Of a DNA stretch of 64,000 nt, positions 8,736-16,284 are shown piece after piece. Every line of letters starts with the position of its first letter. Positions within the stretch are counted from its first letter, which is position 1. The notes under the pieces are model-generated. The model was not told the origin of the DNA. It worked only from the letters and a program-made list of their open reading frames with translations, and made no database searches. Both the position numbers and the translations under genes were made by a program. The DNA is from Bradyrhizobium sp. WBAH42 (lineage in GTDB: Bacteria > Pseudomonadota > Alphaproteobacteria > Rhizobiales > Xanthobacteraceae), in NCBI RefSeq assembly GCF_024585265.1, contig NZ_CP036533.1:3915001-3979000 (forward strand). The letters are read 5' to 3'.

Positions 8736-8828
8736 ACAAGGGCTCTGGCGATCCCCAGTTTGTCCGCCGACAAATTCGGAACCGAGAAGCCGGGCTAAGT
8801 CTGGCCGGTGTCATGGTCCGGAAAGACG

Positions 8829-9404
8829 ATGTCGACGACCGAGTGCGAACAACAGGAAACCGGCTGGGGAATTCTGCAAGATCTCCCCGGCGATCCCATG
8901 ATCTGGGTGCTGATCTTCAGCGAGCTCGTCGCCTTCGGCCTGTTCCTCGGCGCCTTTTCGGTCGCCCGTGCGATCCACCCGGCTGTGTTCGCGGCCGGGC
9001 AGGCCGCGCTCAATTCGAATCTCGCAGGCCTCAACACCGTCGTGCTGGTATCCAGCGGCTGGGCGGCGGCAAGAGCCACGAAGGCTGCGCGCGCCGGAGA
9101 ACGGCAGGTGGCGCGATCCTGGATTGTCGGCGCCATCGTGCTCGGCGGTCTCTTCATCGCGATCAAGCTTGCCGAATATGCCGAAGAAATTGGAGGCGGG
9201 GTCGGGCTCGAAACCAGCCCGTTCTTCACGCTCTACTTCCTGCTGACCGGCTTTCATCTTCTGCATGTCGGCCTCGGCATCGTCATTCTCGCCGTGGTCT
9301 GCCGCCGCGCCGAAATATCAGGCATCGAGACGGGAACGGCCTTCTGGCACATGGTCGATCTGGTCTGGATCGTCATGTTTCCCATTCTCTACCTGGTGAG
9401 ATGA
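8829..9404 (+). CDS. norE: NorE-type cytochrome oxidase subunit III-like protein
   Basis: A 191-residue membrane protein of the cytochrome c oxidase subunit III family, shortened to about five membrane spans as in NorE. Segments such as MIWVLIFSELVAFGLFLGAF, AIVLGGLFIAIKLAEYAEE and FYLLTGFHLLHVGLGIVILA-like stretches are visible. ATG at 8829 is chosen because GGAAAG lies 5 bases upstream; a GTG at 8808 is possible. NorE is an accessory factor that improves nitric oxide reductase activity or assembly. The stop overlaps the next start (ATGA), giving norE-norF coupling, ahead of norCBQD. Confidence 0.85.
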   Translation: MSTTECEQQETGWGILQDLPGDPMIWVLIFSELVAFGLFLGAFSVARAIHPAVFAAGQAALNSNLAGLNTVVLVSSGWAAARATKAARAGERQVARSWIVGAIVLGGLFIAIKLAEYAEEIGGGVGLETSPFFTLYFLLTGFHLLHVGLGIVILAVVCRRAEISGIETGTAFWHMVDLVWIVMFPILYLVR

Positions 9405-9667
9405 CGATGCCGGATCGCATCGACATCACCTGGATCGTGCTGATCGGCATCGCGCTCGCGACCATCCTGCTGCCGCCGCTGATGCCGCGGGCGCTGCTCG
9501 GCAATGCGCTGCTGCTCGCCTTCGCAGCGCTCAAGGGGCACCGCATCGCGCTCGATTTCATGGATCTTCGCGTCGTGCCCGGGCTCTGGCGCGGTCTCGT
9601 CGTGAGCTGGATCCTGATCGTGCTGCTGCTTGCCTGGCTCGCCTCGGCCGTCGCCGCCCTGATCTGA
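9401..9667 (+). CDS. norF: NorF-like small membrane protein
   Basis: An 88-residue protein with three hydrophobic segments (ITWIVLIGIALATILLPP, ALLGNALLLAFAALKG, and VVSWILIVLLLAWLASAVAA). This is the size and shape of NorF and of the cytochrome oxidase subunit IV-like family. It starts at the ATG that overlaps the norE stop; a second ATG two codons later is an alternative. Its place between norE and norC supports the assignment. In other denitrifiers NorEF are needed for full nitric oxide reductase activity. Confidence 0.8.
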   Translation: MTMPDRIDITWIVLIGIALATILLPPLMPRALLGNALLLAFAALKGHRIALDFMDLRVVPGLWRGLVVSWILIVLLLAWLASAVAALI

Positions 9668-9675
9668 CGCGCTCA

Positions 9676-9689
9676 TTGCGCCCTGACAA
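9676..9689. promoter_or_regulatory. FixK/FNR/NnrR-type site upstream of norC
   Basis: TTGCGCCCTGACAA has the TTG-N8-CAA arrangement of FNR-family sites, but with A instead of T/G before the final CAA, so it is a near match to the FixK2 consensus. It starts 8 bases after the norF stop and its centre is about 80 bases before the norC ATG. That leaves room for a promoter with the site near -41.5. Confidence 0.5.
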
Positions 9690-9762
9690 AGAACGTGCCG
9701 GGCAAAGCGGCAATAAATCACACCATCGCATGTCTTCGGAATCAAACCGGAAAGGATTGGCA

Positions 9763-10215
9763 ATGGCTGAACGCCTGACCAAGTCGGCCGCTCGGAACGT
9801 CTTCTACGGCGGCTCGGCCTTCTTCTTTGCGATCTTCATAGGGCTGACGGCGCACAGCCATTACTACATGGCCACGTCCTCCACGGACGCGACGATGCTG
9901 ACGTCGTCGGTCGCCCGCGGCAAGCACGTCTGGGAAAAGAACTCCTGCATCAACTGCCACACGCTGCTGGGCGAGGGCGCCTATTTCGCCCCTGAGGTTG
10001 GCAATGTCTGGGATCGCTGGGGCGGCAACGAGGACCCGGCCGCCGCACGTGAGATGCTGAAGGCCTGGATGCAATCGCAGCCCTCCGGCGCGCCGGGCCG
10101 TCGGCAGATGCCGCAGTTCAACCTGACCGACCCGGAACTCGACGATCTCGCCGACTTCCTGCAGTGGACCAGCAAGATCAAGCGCCAGGAATGGCCGCCG
10201 AACAAGGCTGGCTGA
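9763..10215 (+). CDS. norC: Nitric oxide reductase subunit C (membrane-anchored cytochrome c)
   Basis: The 150-residue small subunit of cytochrome c-dependent nitric oxide reductase. One N-terminal membrane anchor (residues about 14-35) is followed by a periplasmic c-type haem domain with CINCH at 62-66, in the characteristic NCHTLLGEGAYFAPE block. A methionine near 116 (GRRQMPQF) is the likely axial ligand. ATG at 9763 gives the standard NorC length and follows GGAAAGGA; an earlier in-frame ATG would add random sequence. It passes electrons from cytochrome c to NorB. A FixK-type site lies upstream, so norC may have its own promoter inside the cluster. Confidence 0.95.
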   Translation: MAERLTKSAARNVFYGGSAFFFAIFIGLTAHSHYYMATSSTDATMLTSSVARGKHVWEKNSCINCHTLLGEGAYFAPEVGNVWDRWGGNEDPAAAREMLKAWMQSQPSGAPGRRQMPQFNLTDPELDDLADFLQWTSKIKRQEWPPNKAG

Positions 10216-10249
10216 GCGCCTTCCTCTTTCCAGACAGAGAGAACCCGAG

Positions 10250-11596
10250 ATGAAATACCAAACCCAGAAAGTCGCGATGCTGTATTTCTACGGCGCGCTG
10301 ACGCTGTTCCTGGCCCAGGTCCTGTTCGGTCTTGTCGCCGGAACCATCTACGTCCTGCCCAACACGCTGTCGGCCCTCCTGCCGTTCAACATCGTCAGGA
10401 TGATCCACACCAACGCACTGATCGTGTGGTCGTTGATCGGCTTCATGGGCGCGACCTATTACTTGCTGCCTGAGGAAACCGAGACCGAGCTTTACAGCCC
10501 GCTGCTCGCCAAGATCCAGTTCTGGATGTTCTTCGGTGCTGCGGGCGTGGCCGTCGTCGGCTATCTCTTCCACTACCACGAGGGCCGCGAATTCCTCGAG
10601 CAACCCTTCATCATCAAGGTCGGCATCGTCGTGGTCTGCCTGATGTTCCTGTTCAACGTCACCATGACAGCGCTGAAGGGCCGCAAGACGACGATCACCA
10701 ACATCCTGCTGTTCGGACTGTGGGGCGTTGCGATCTTCTTCCTGTTCGCCTTCTACAACCCGGCGAACCTCGCGGTCGACAAGATGTATTGGTGGTACGT
10801 CGTGCATCTTTGGGTCGAGGGCGTCTGGGAGCTGATCATGGCCTCCGTGCTCGCCTATCTCATGATCAAGCTCAACGGCATCGATCGCGAGGTGGTGGAG
10901 AAGTGGCTCTACGTCATCATTGGGCTGGCGCTGTTCTCGGGCATTCTCGGCACTGGTCATCATTTCTACTGGATCGGCGCGCCCGGCTACTGGCAGTGGA
11001 TCGGCTCGCTGTTCTCCACGCTGGAGGTCGCGCCGTTCTTCACGATGGTGATCTTCACTGTGCAGATGACCTGGAAGGCCGGCCGCAAGCACCCGAACCG
11101 CGCTGCGCTGTTGTGGTCGGTCGGCTGCTCGGTGATGGCATTCCTCGGCGCCGGTGTGTGGGGCTTCCTGCACACGTTGTCCTCGGTGAACTATTACACC
11201 CACGGCACGCAGGTCACCGCCGCGCACGGCCATCTCGCCTTCTTCGGTGCCTATGTGATGCTGAACCTGTCCGTGATGGCTTATGCGATCCCGCAGCTCA
11301 AGGGACGTGCGCCCTACAACCAGTGGCTCTCCATGGCGAGCTTCTGGATCATGTGCACGGCCATGATGGTGATGACCTTCGCGCTGACCTTCGCTGGCGT
11401 GGTCCAGGTTCACCTCCAGCGCGTGCTCGGCCAAGGTTACATGGACGTGCAGGACCAGCTCTCGATGTTCTACTGGGTCCGGCTCGGGTCCGGCGTGTTC
11501 GTCGCCATCTCCGCACTGATGTTCGTGTGGGCCGTGCTGGCGCCCGGCCGCGCCAGGCAGCCCGTCATCCCCGGCGCGTTGCAGCCGGCCGAATGA
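10250..11596 (+). CDS. norB: Nitric oxide reductase catalytic subunit B
   Basis: The 448-residue catalytic subunit, which reduces two NO to N2O and water in the inner membrane. It is a 12-helix haem-copper oxidase relative. Recognisable blocks are RMIHTNALIVWSLIGFMGA (haem-ligand His), HLWVEGVWELI (active-site His and the Glu typical of NorB), GTGHHFYWIG (the His pair for non-haem iron), and HGHLAFFGAYVMLNLS (haem ligands). Length is exactly typical for cNor. It follows norC by 34 bases with an AGAGAGAACC ribosome region. A strong hairpin separates it from norQ. Confidence 0.97.
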   Translation: MKYQTQKVAMLYFYGALTLFLAQVLFGLVAGTIYVLPNTLSALLPFNIVRMIHTNALIVWSLIGFMGATYYLLPEETETELYSPLLAKIQFWMFFGAAGVAVVGYLFHYHEGREFLEQPFIIKVGIVVVCLMFLFNVTMTALKGRKTTITNILLFGLWGVAIFFLFAFYNPANLAVDKMYWWYVVHLWVEGVWELIMASVLAYLMIKLNGIDREVVEKWLYVIIGLALFSGILGTGHHFYWIGAPGYWQWIGSLFSTLEVAPFFTMVIFTVQMTWKAGRKHPNRAALLWSVGCSVMAFLGAGVWGFLHTLSSVNYYTHGTQVTAAHGHLAFFGAYVMLNLSVMAYAIPQLKGRAPYNQWLSMASFWIMCTAMMVMTFALTFAGVVQVHLQRVLGQGYMDVQDQLSMFYWVRLGSGVFVAISALMFVWAVLAPGRARQPVIPGALQPAE

Positions 11597-11603
11597 GCGT
11601 AAA

Positions 11604-11629
11604 GGCGGCCGCGGTTCGCCGCGGCCGCC
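11604..11629 (+). terminator. Strong UUCG-loop hairpin between norB and norQ
   Basis: GGCGGCCGCGG - TTCG - CCGCGGCCGCC is a perfect 11-bp GC stem closed by a UUCG tetraloop, 7 bases after the norB stop. There is no T-run after it. It more probably protects the norCB message or partly attenuates transcription into norQD than acts as a full terminator. Confidence 0.7.
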
Positions 11630-11657
11630 ATCTCGATGCGAATTGCGGAGAATGATT

Positions 11658-12464
11658 ATGAAAGCTGCCCTTCACGCCGTTACCGCGCCGGCGCTGCCGG
11701 CCTATGTCGCAAGCGGCAATGAATGCGCGCTGTTCGAGCACGCCTGGCGGCACCAGCTGCCGGTGCTGCTGAAGGGACCGACCGGCTGCGGCAAGACGCG
11801 CTTCGTTGCGCATATGGCGGCGCGGTTGGGATTGCCGCTGCACACCGTCGCCTGCCACGACGATCTCACCGCGGCCGATCTCACCGGCCGCTATCTACTC
11901 AGGGGCGGCGATACGGTGTGGAGTGACGGCCCGTTGACGCGGGCGGTGCGCGAGGGCGGCATCTGCTATCTCGACGAGGTCGTGGAGGCGCGCAAGGATG
12001 TCACGGTCGTGCTGCATCCCCTGACTGACGATCGCCGCATCCTGCCTCTGGAGCGCATCGGCGAGGAGCTTGCCGCACCGAACAGCTTCATGCTCGTCGT
12101 GTCCTACAATCCCGGTTACCAGACGCTGCTGAAGGCGCTCAAGCCGTCGACGCGCCAGCGCTTCGTCGCCATCGAGTTCGGCTTCTTGGCCCCGGAGCAG
12201 GAGATCGCGGTGGTCGCGGCCGAGAGCGAATTGTCGTCGGAGCGCGTGCGGCCGCTGGTCGGGCTGGCTGGCCGGCTGCGCGCGCTGAAGGGGCACGACC
12301 TGGAGGAGGGCGTCTCGACCCGGCTCGTGGTCTATTGCGCGACCCTGATCGCGGCCGGCATGCCGCTTGCGGATGCCGTGCTCGCGGGCATGATCGAGCC
12401 GCTGACCGACGATGCCGACGTCAAGGCGGCGCTTCTCGACGTCGCGCGCGCGATGATCGGCTGA
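11658..12464 (+). CDS. norQ: NorQ-type MoxR AAA+ ATPase
   Basis: A 268-residue AAA+ ATPase (NorQ/CbbQ type) needed for activation of nitric oxide reductase, probably insertion of the non-haem iron. Walker A GPTGCGKT is at residues 40-47 and Walker B GGICYLDEV at about 100-108, followed by the ATPase sensor stretch VVSYNPGYQ. The C-terminal CbbQ/NorQ domain is also present (GVSTRLVVYCATLI). ATG at 11658 is chosen because GGAG lies 7 bases upstream. It works with NorD, encoded next. Confidence 0.94.
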   Translation: MKAALHAVTAPALPAYVASGNECALFEHAWRHQLPVLLKGPTGCGKTRFVAHMAARLGLPLHTVACHDDLTAADLTGRYLLRGGDTVWSDGPLTRAVREGGICYLDEVVEARKDVTVVLHPLTDDRRILPLERIGEELAAPNSFMLVVSYNPGYQTLLKALKPSTRQRFVAIEFGFLAPEQEIAVVAAESELSSERVRPLVGLAGRLRALKGHDLEEGVSTRLVVYCATLIAAGMPLADAVLAGMIEPLTDDADVKAALLDVARAMIG

Positions 12465-12473
12465 GGTACGACC

Positions 12474-14387
12474 ATGCTCGATTTCCTCGAACTGGAGGAG
12501 ACGGTCGGCCGCGCCTGGCACCGCATGGTCGGCGGCACCGCCAGCTATCCGGTTCATGCCGAACATGCGGTTTCCCTTGCAGAAGTGAGGAGCCGCCTCG
12601 CGGTAATGTTCCGCGCGCTGGGCGGCGAGGCGGGCGTGCAGATCGCGAGCGCCCGTGCGCGCAAGTCCGGGCACCGGCTCGGTTGGCGGCAACGCATCGG
12701 TCTCGGTGACGAGCGCATCGAGCAGCCGGGCCGCGACGCCGCGACCATCTTCCTGCCGGACAGCATCGGGATTTTCGCCGACCGCGTACTCAATGCAAGC
12801 CTCTATCGTTGGCTCGCGGCATGGTTCGCGGTTGCGCCGGTCGAGGCGATCGCCGAGACCGATCCGCTCCGGCGCGATCTGCTCGTGCTGCGCCGCGCCG
12901 CTGAAACCGCGGTCTTCGTGCTGACCCAGTTTCCCGGGCTTGTCGCCGACTACGCGCAGCTTGCCGCCGCGACCGCAGCGGCGCGGCCCCGGCGTCCCCT
13001 GCCGCGCATCGAGCAGGAGATCGAGCAGATCATTCTCGCCCTGCTCGGCGCGGAACCTGCACCAGCAGGGAAACTGTGGTCGGCGATGATGGGGAATGGA
13101 CCGCTGCCGGGCAAGTCTCCGCCGGGCTATCGTCCGATTCTGCCATGCCCAGTCTGGGGCGATTGCTGGACCCGCGAGCTGTCGCCTACGCATGCGGGAG
13201 AGGATGAGTGCGCTGGCAGTGCGGAGGCCGCGAGCGAGGACAATCGCAAGCGCTTTGCCGTCCGCGAGCGCGAGGACGGAGCCAATCGCCGCGATCCCTT
13301 CGTGCTCAATCGTTTCGAAAAGATCCTGGCGATGGCCGAGATGGTCAATGTCGATCGCCCCTCGGATGACAGCGAGGACGAGGACGCCCAGAAGGCGGCT
13401 GACGATCTCGAGGAGATCACGCTCAGCCGCCGCGGCAAGCCGGCGAGCCGGTTCAAGTTCGATCTCGACCTGCCGCCGGAAGCGCTCGATGCATCGCGGC
13501 TGACTGCGGATTTGACCTATCCCGAATGGGACTATCGAGGCCGCTCCTATCTGCCCGATCATTGCCGCGTGCTCGCATCTGCCGCGTCTGAAACCGGTGA
13601 AAGCTGGACGCCTGACGAGACCATGCGCCGGCACGTGCGCCAGGTGCGCCGCCGCTTCGGGGTCCTGCGGCCGCGCCATGAATTGATGCGGGCCCAGGCC
13701 GACGGACATGACCTCGACCTCGACGCGCTGGTGCGCGCGCGATGCGACCTCCGCGCCGGCAGCAGTAGCGGTCTTGATCGTGTCCACGTTGCGATGCGCC
13801 CGCAAGGGCACGATCTCGCCGTCACCCTGCTGGTCGACGTCTCACTCTCCACGGACGCCTGGGTTGATGGTTACCGCGTGCTCGACGTCGAGAAGGAGGC
13901 GCTGCTCGTGCTTGCCCACGGCCTATCCGCCTGCGGCGATCACCACAGCATCCTGACCTTCACCTCGCGTCGGCGGTCCTGGGTGCGGCTCGAGACGGTC
14001 AAGGCGTTCGGCGAGCCGATGAGCGGCGTGGTCGAGCGCCGCATCGGCGCGCTCAAGCCCGGCTACTACACGCGGATCGGCGCGGCGGTCCGCCATGCCG
14101 CCGCCGAGCTTGCACGCCAGCCGCAGCGTAAAAAGCTGCTGCTCGTCCTCACCGACGGCAAGCCGAACGACGTCGATCATTATGAGGGGCGCTTTGCGGT
14201 CGAAGACACCAGGAGGTCTGTGCAGGAAGCGCGCCGACTCGGGATGGTGGTGTTCGGCGTGACGATCGACGCGGCGGCGCAATCCTATTTTCCGACGCTG
14301 TTCGGGCGCAGCGGCTTTGCGATCGTCGGCAACATTAAGCGATTGCCCGCGGCGCTGCCGGCGATCTACCGGCAGGTGGCGCACTGA
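12474..14387 (+). CDS. norD: NorD-type VWA-domain activation protein
   Basis: A 637-residue cytoplasmic protein with a C-terminal von Willebrand A domain; the MIDAS motif DVSLST lies at about residue 453 (VTLLVDVSLS). LLLVLTDGKPND and the closing FGVTIDAAAQSYFPTLFG match the NorD family. The N-terminal two thirds is the variable NorD region, including an acidic patch (SDDSEDEDAQKAADD). With NorQ it forms the chaperone pair that activates NorCB. It is the last gene of the cluster and begins 9 bases after norQ. Confidence 0.93.
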   Translation: MLDFLELEETVGRAWHRMVGGTASYPVHAEHAVSLAEVRSRLAVMFRALGGEAGVQIASARARKSGHRLGWRQRIGLGDERIEQPGRDAATIFLPDSIGIFADRVLNASLYRWLAAWFAVAPVEAIAETDPLRRDLLVLRRAAETAVFVLTQFPGLVADYAQLAAATAAARPRRPLPRIEQEIEQIILALLGAEPAPAGKLWSAMMGNGPLPGKSPPGYRPILPCPVWGDCWTRELSPTHAGEDECAGSAEAASEDNRKRFAVREREDGANRRDPFVLNRFEKILAMAEMVNVDRPSDDSEDEDAQKAADDLEEITLSRRGKPASRFKFDLDLPPEALDASRLTADLTYPEWDYRGRSYLPDHCRVLASAASETGESWTPDETMRRHVRQVRRRFGVLRPRHELMRAQADGHDLDLDALVRARCDLRAGSSSGLDRVHVAMRPQGHDLAVTLLVDVSLSTDAWVDGYRVLDVEKEALLVLAHGLSACGDHHSILTFTSRRRSWVRLETVKAFGEPMSGVVERRIGALKPGYYTRIGAAVRHAAAELARQPQRKKLLLVLTDGKPNDVDHYEGRFAVEDTRRSVQEARRLGMVVFGVTIDAAAQSYFPTLFGRSGFAIVGNIKRLPAALPAIYRQVAH

Positions 14388-14419
14388 TGCGGGAACGCCA
14401 CGGCGCCGTGTTCTCGGCT

Positions 14420-14450
14420 GAACTATTGCTCATAGCGTGGGTATATGATC
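14420..14450. promoter_or_regulatory. Candidate SorC-family operator before the HAD-sorC unit
   Basis: A 31-base sequence whose right half carries GCGTGGGTATATGATC. It matches the stronger site at 16230-16260 at 22 of 31 positions with identical spacing. It ends 10 bases before the HAD start, so binding would block the promoter or start of the regulator's own unit (autoregulation). No other pair like this was seen in the window. Confidence 0.6.
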
Positions 14451-14460
14451 GAATGGCCGG

Positions 14461-15123
14461 ATGGACAAGGGCCGGCCAAACCCCGATCTGATCATCTTCG
14501 ACTGCGACGGCGTGCTCGTCGACAGCGAGCTCTTGAGCTGCCGCTGCCTGTCCGAGGCCTTGGCTGAATTCGGTCTTTTGCTCAGCGAGGAGCAGGCGCT
14601 CGAACTGTTTCTCGGACGCAGCACCACGGCGATCGAGCAGCACTATCGCGATCTCAGTCAGGTCGTGCCAGATGGCTTCCTGCCGCGATTGAAGTCGCGT
14701 GTGCTGGAGACGTTCGCCGCCTCGCTCGAGCCGATCCCCGGGGTGGAGGCGGTGATCTCGGCGCTGACCGTGCCGTTCTGCGTGGCCTCGTCCAGCGACC
14801 TCGATCGCGTGTCGCTCGCGCTCGACGTCACCGGTCTTCGGGGATATTTCGGCGACCGGATCTACACTGCGCAGATGGTCAGGCACGGCAAGCCGGCGCC
14901 CGATCTCTTTCTTCATGCCGCCGAGAGCATGCGCACACCGCCCACACGCACGCTGGTGATCGAGGACAGCGTCAGCGGCGTGCAGGCGGGCAAGGCCGCC
15001 GGCATGACCGTCTGGGGATTTGTCGGCGGCGGCCATTATCGCAGCCGCGATGGCTGCGCTATATTGTCCGCGGCCGGAGCCGATCGGGTCTTCGCGCGCA
15101 TGAGCGATTTCTGGGAGATGTGA
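14461..15123 (+). CDS. HAD-superfamily sugar-phosphate phosphatase
   Basis: A 220-residue HAD subfamily IA phosphatase (beta-phosphoglucomutase-like). Catalytic motifs are in order: FDCDGVLVDSE (nucleophile Asp and acid Asp) near the N terminus, VASSSD (motif II Ser), the Lys in HGKPAPDLF (motif III), and VIEDSVSGVQAG (motif IV). The cap domain lies between motifs I and II. It sits 6 bases upstream of the SorC-type regulator, and a matching operator precedes it. HAD phosphatases often accompany rhizobial sorbitol/mannitol transport genes, perhaps to remove surplus sugar phosphates. The true substrate is unknown. The start lacks a good ribosome site. Confidence 0.85.
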   Translation: MDKGRPNPDLIIFDCDGVLVDSELLSCRCLSEALAEFGLLLSEEQALELFLGRSTTAIEQHYRDLSQVVPDGFLPRLKSRVLETFAASLEPIPGVEAVISALTVPFCVASSSDLDRVSLALDVTGLRGYFGDRIYTAQMVRHGKPAPDLFLHAAESMRTPPTRTLVIEDSVSGVQAGKAAGMTVWGFVGGGHYRSRDGCAILSAAGADRVFARMSDFWEM

Positions 15124-15129
15124 GCCCGC

Positions 15130-16080
15130 ATGGCCGCCGAGAACGACAAGTCGAGACTCGACGACGCCGCGCGCGCCGGCTGGCTCTATTTCATTGCCGG
15201 CCATACCCAGGACGAGATCGCAAAGATGCTCCAGGTCTCGCGCGCCTCGGCGCAGCGGCTGGTCTCGCTGTGCCTCGCCGAGCGGCTCATCACCTTCCGG
15301 CTCGAACATCCCATCGCGGCCTGCATGGAGCTGGCGGCGCGTTTGAAGCAACGGTTCGACCTCGTCCATTGCGAGGTGGTGCCGGCAGATCCTGCCGCGC
15401 CACAGGCCACGGCGGGCATTGCCGAGCGCTGCGCCAATCTGCTCGATTCCACGCTGCGCTCGGAGACGCCTGTCATCGTCGCGCTCGGGACCGGCCGGGC
15501 GGTGCGCGCCGCGGTCGAGCGCGTCACGCCGATCGAGCGGCCCAATCACCAGATCGTCTCGCTGGTCGGCAACATTTCCGCCGACGGCTCGGCGAGCTTC
15601 TACGACACCGTCGGCCGGCTCGCCGACCGCACCGGCGCGCGGCACTATCCGATGCCGCTGCCGTTCCTGATGTCGTCGGAGGACGAGCGCAACAGGATGG
15701 TGCGCATCGAGCCGATCGCGAAGGTGAAAGCGGTCGCAGCTAAAGCGGATTTGCGCCTCGTCGGCATCGGCCAGATGGACCAGAAGGCGCAGGTGCACGT
15801 CGACGGCTTCGTCACCCGCGACGAATTGTTCGAGATGATGCGCCTGGGTGCGATCGGCGAGATCACCGGTTGGGCCTATGATGCCAAGGGCCGCCTGCTC
15901 AAGGCCGGCACCAACAAGCGCCTCACCAGCATCCCGCCGGAAGTGCCGGCGAAAACCACGACGATCGGCGCAGCGGTCGGGGCGGCCAAAGTGGCGGCGA
16001 TCGCGGCGGCACTGAACGGCGGCCTGATCAACGGCCTGATCACCGACGAAGCGACGGCAAGGGCGATTCTGGAGCGGTAG
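15130..16080 (+). CDS. SorC/DeoR-type sugar-responsive transcriptional regulator
   Basis: A 316-residue SorC-family regulator. The N-terminal helix-turn-helix (residues about 15-55) contains YFIAGHTQDEIAKMLQVSRA, followed by a long sugar-binding domain of the DeoR/SorC C-terminal type. VALGTGRAVRAAVERV, VSLVGNISADGS, and GIGQMDQKAQVHVDGFVTRDE are recognisable family blocks. It is translated 6 bases after the HAD phosphatase. Two similar 31-bp sites, one before this unit and one before smoE, are its likely operators. The effector is probably a polyol, ketose or its phosphate. Confidence 0.9.
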   Translation: MAAENDKSRLDDAARAGWLYFIAGHTQDEIAKMLQVSRASAQRLVSLCLAERLITFRLEHPIAACMELAARLKQRFDLVHCEVVPADPAAPQATAGIAERCANLLDSTLRSETPVIVALGTGRAVRAAVERVTPIERPNHQIVSLVGNISADGSASFYDTVGRLADRTGARHYPMPLPFLMSSEDERNRMVRIEPIAKVKAVAAKADLRLVGIGQMDQKAQVHVDGFVTRDELFEMMRLGAIGEITGWAYDAKGRLLKAGTNKRLTSIPPEVPAKTTTIGAAVGAAKVAAIAAALNGGLINGLITDEATARAILER

Positions 16081-16227
16081 GGCGGTTCGCGCGGAGGTGT
16101 AGCAAGCCGCGGCGTTCGTTCCCAACAATGCCGTCGCTTCCGCCTCGGTCCTTCCACCCTCCCGCACTGCAGCACTCATAAGTTGCGCAAACACCCGCGC
16201 GCGTGCTTGACAACTGACGCGCCCCCG

Positions 16228-16262
16228 TTGAACATACGCCCAACGCGTGGGCATATGCTCAA
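16228..16262. promoter_or_regulatory. Palindromic operator before the polyol transporter operon
   Basis: TTGAACATACGCCCA, a 5-base spacer ACGCG, then TGGGCATATGCTCAA: 15-base arms that pair at 13 positions. A perfect -35 hexamer TTGACA lies at 16207-16212, so the left arm covers the expected -10 region, which fits repression. The site ends 22 bases before the smoE start. The best candidate binder is the SorC-type regulator next door. Confidence 0.7.
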
Positions 16263-16284
16263 AACGAATTGAGGGGAGGTCACC

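Noticed and set aside
10178..11434. 418-codon minus-strand frame opposite norB
   Set aside because: Antisense of a certain nitric oxide reductase gene; no domain and unnatural composition.
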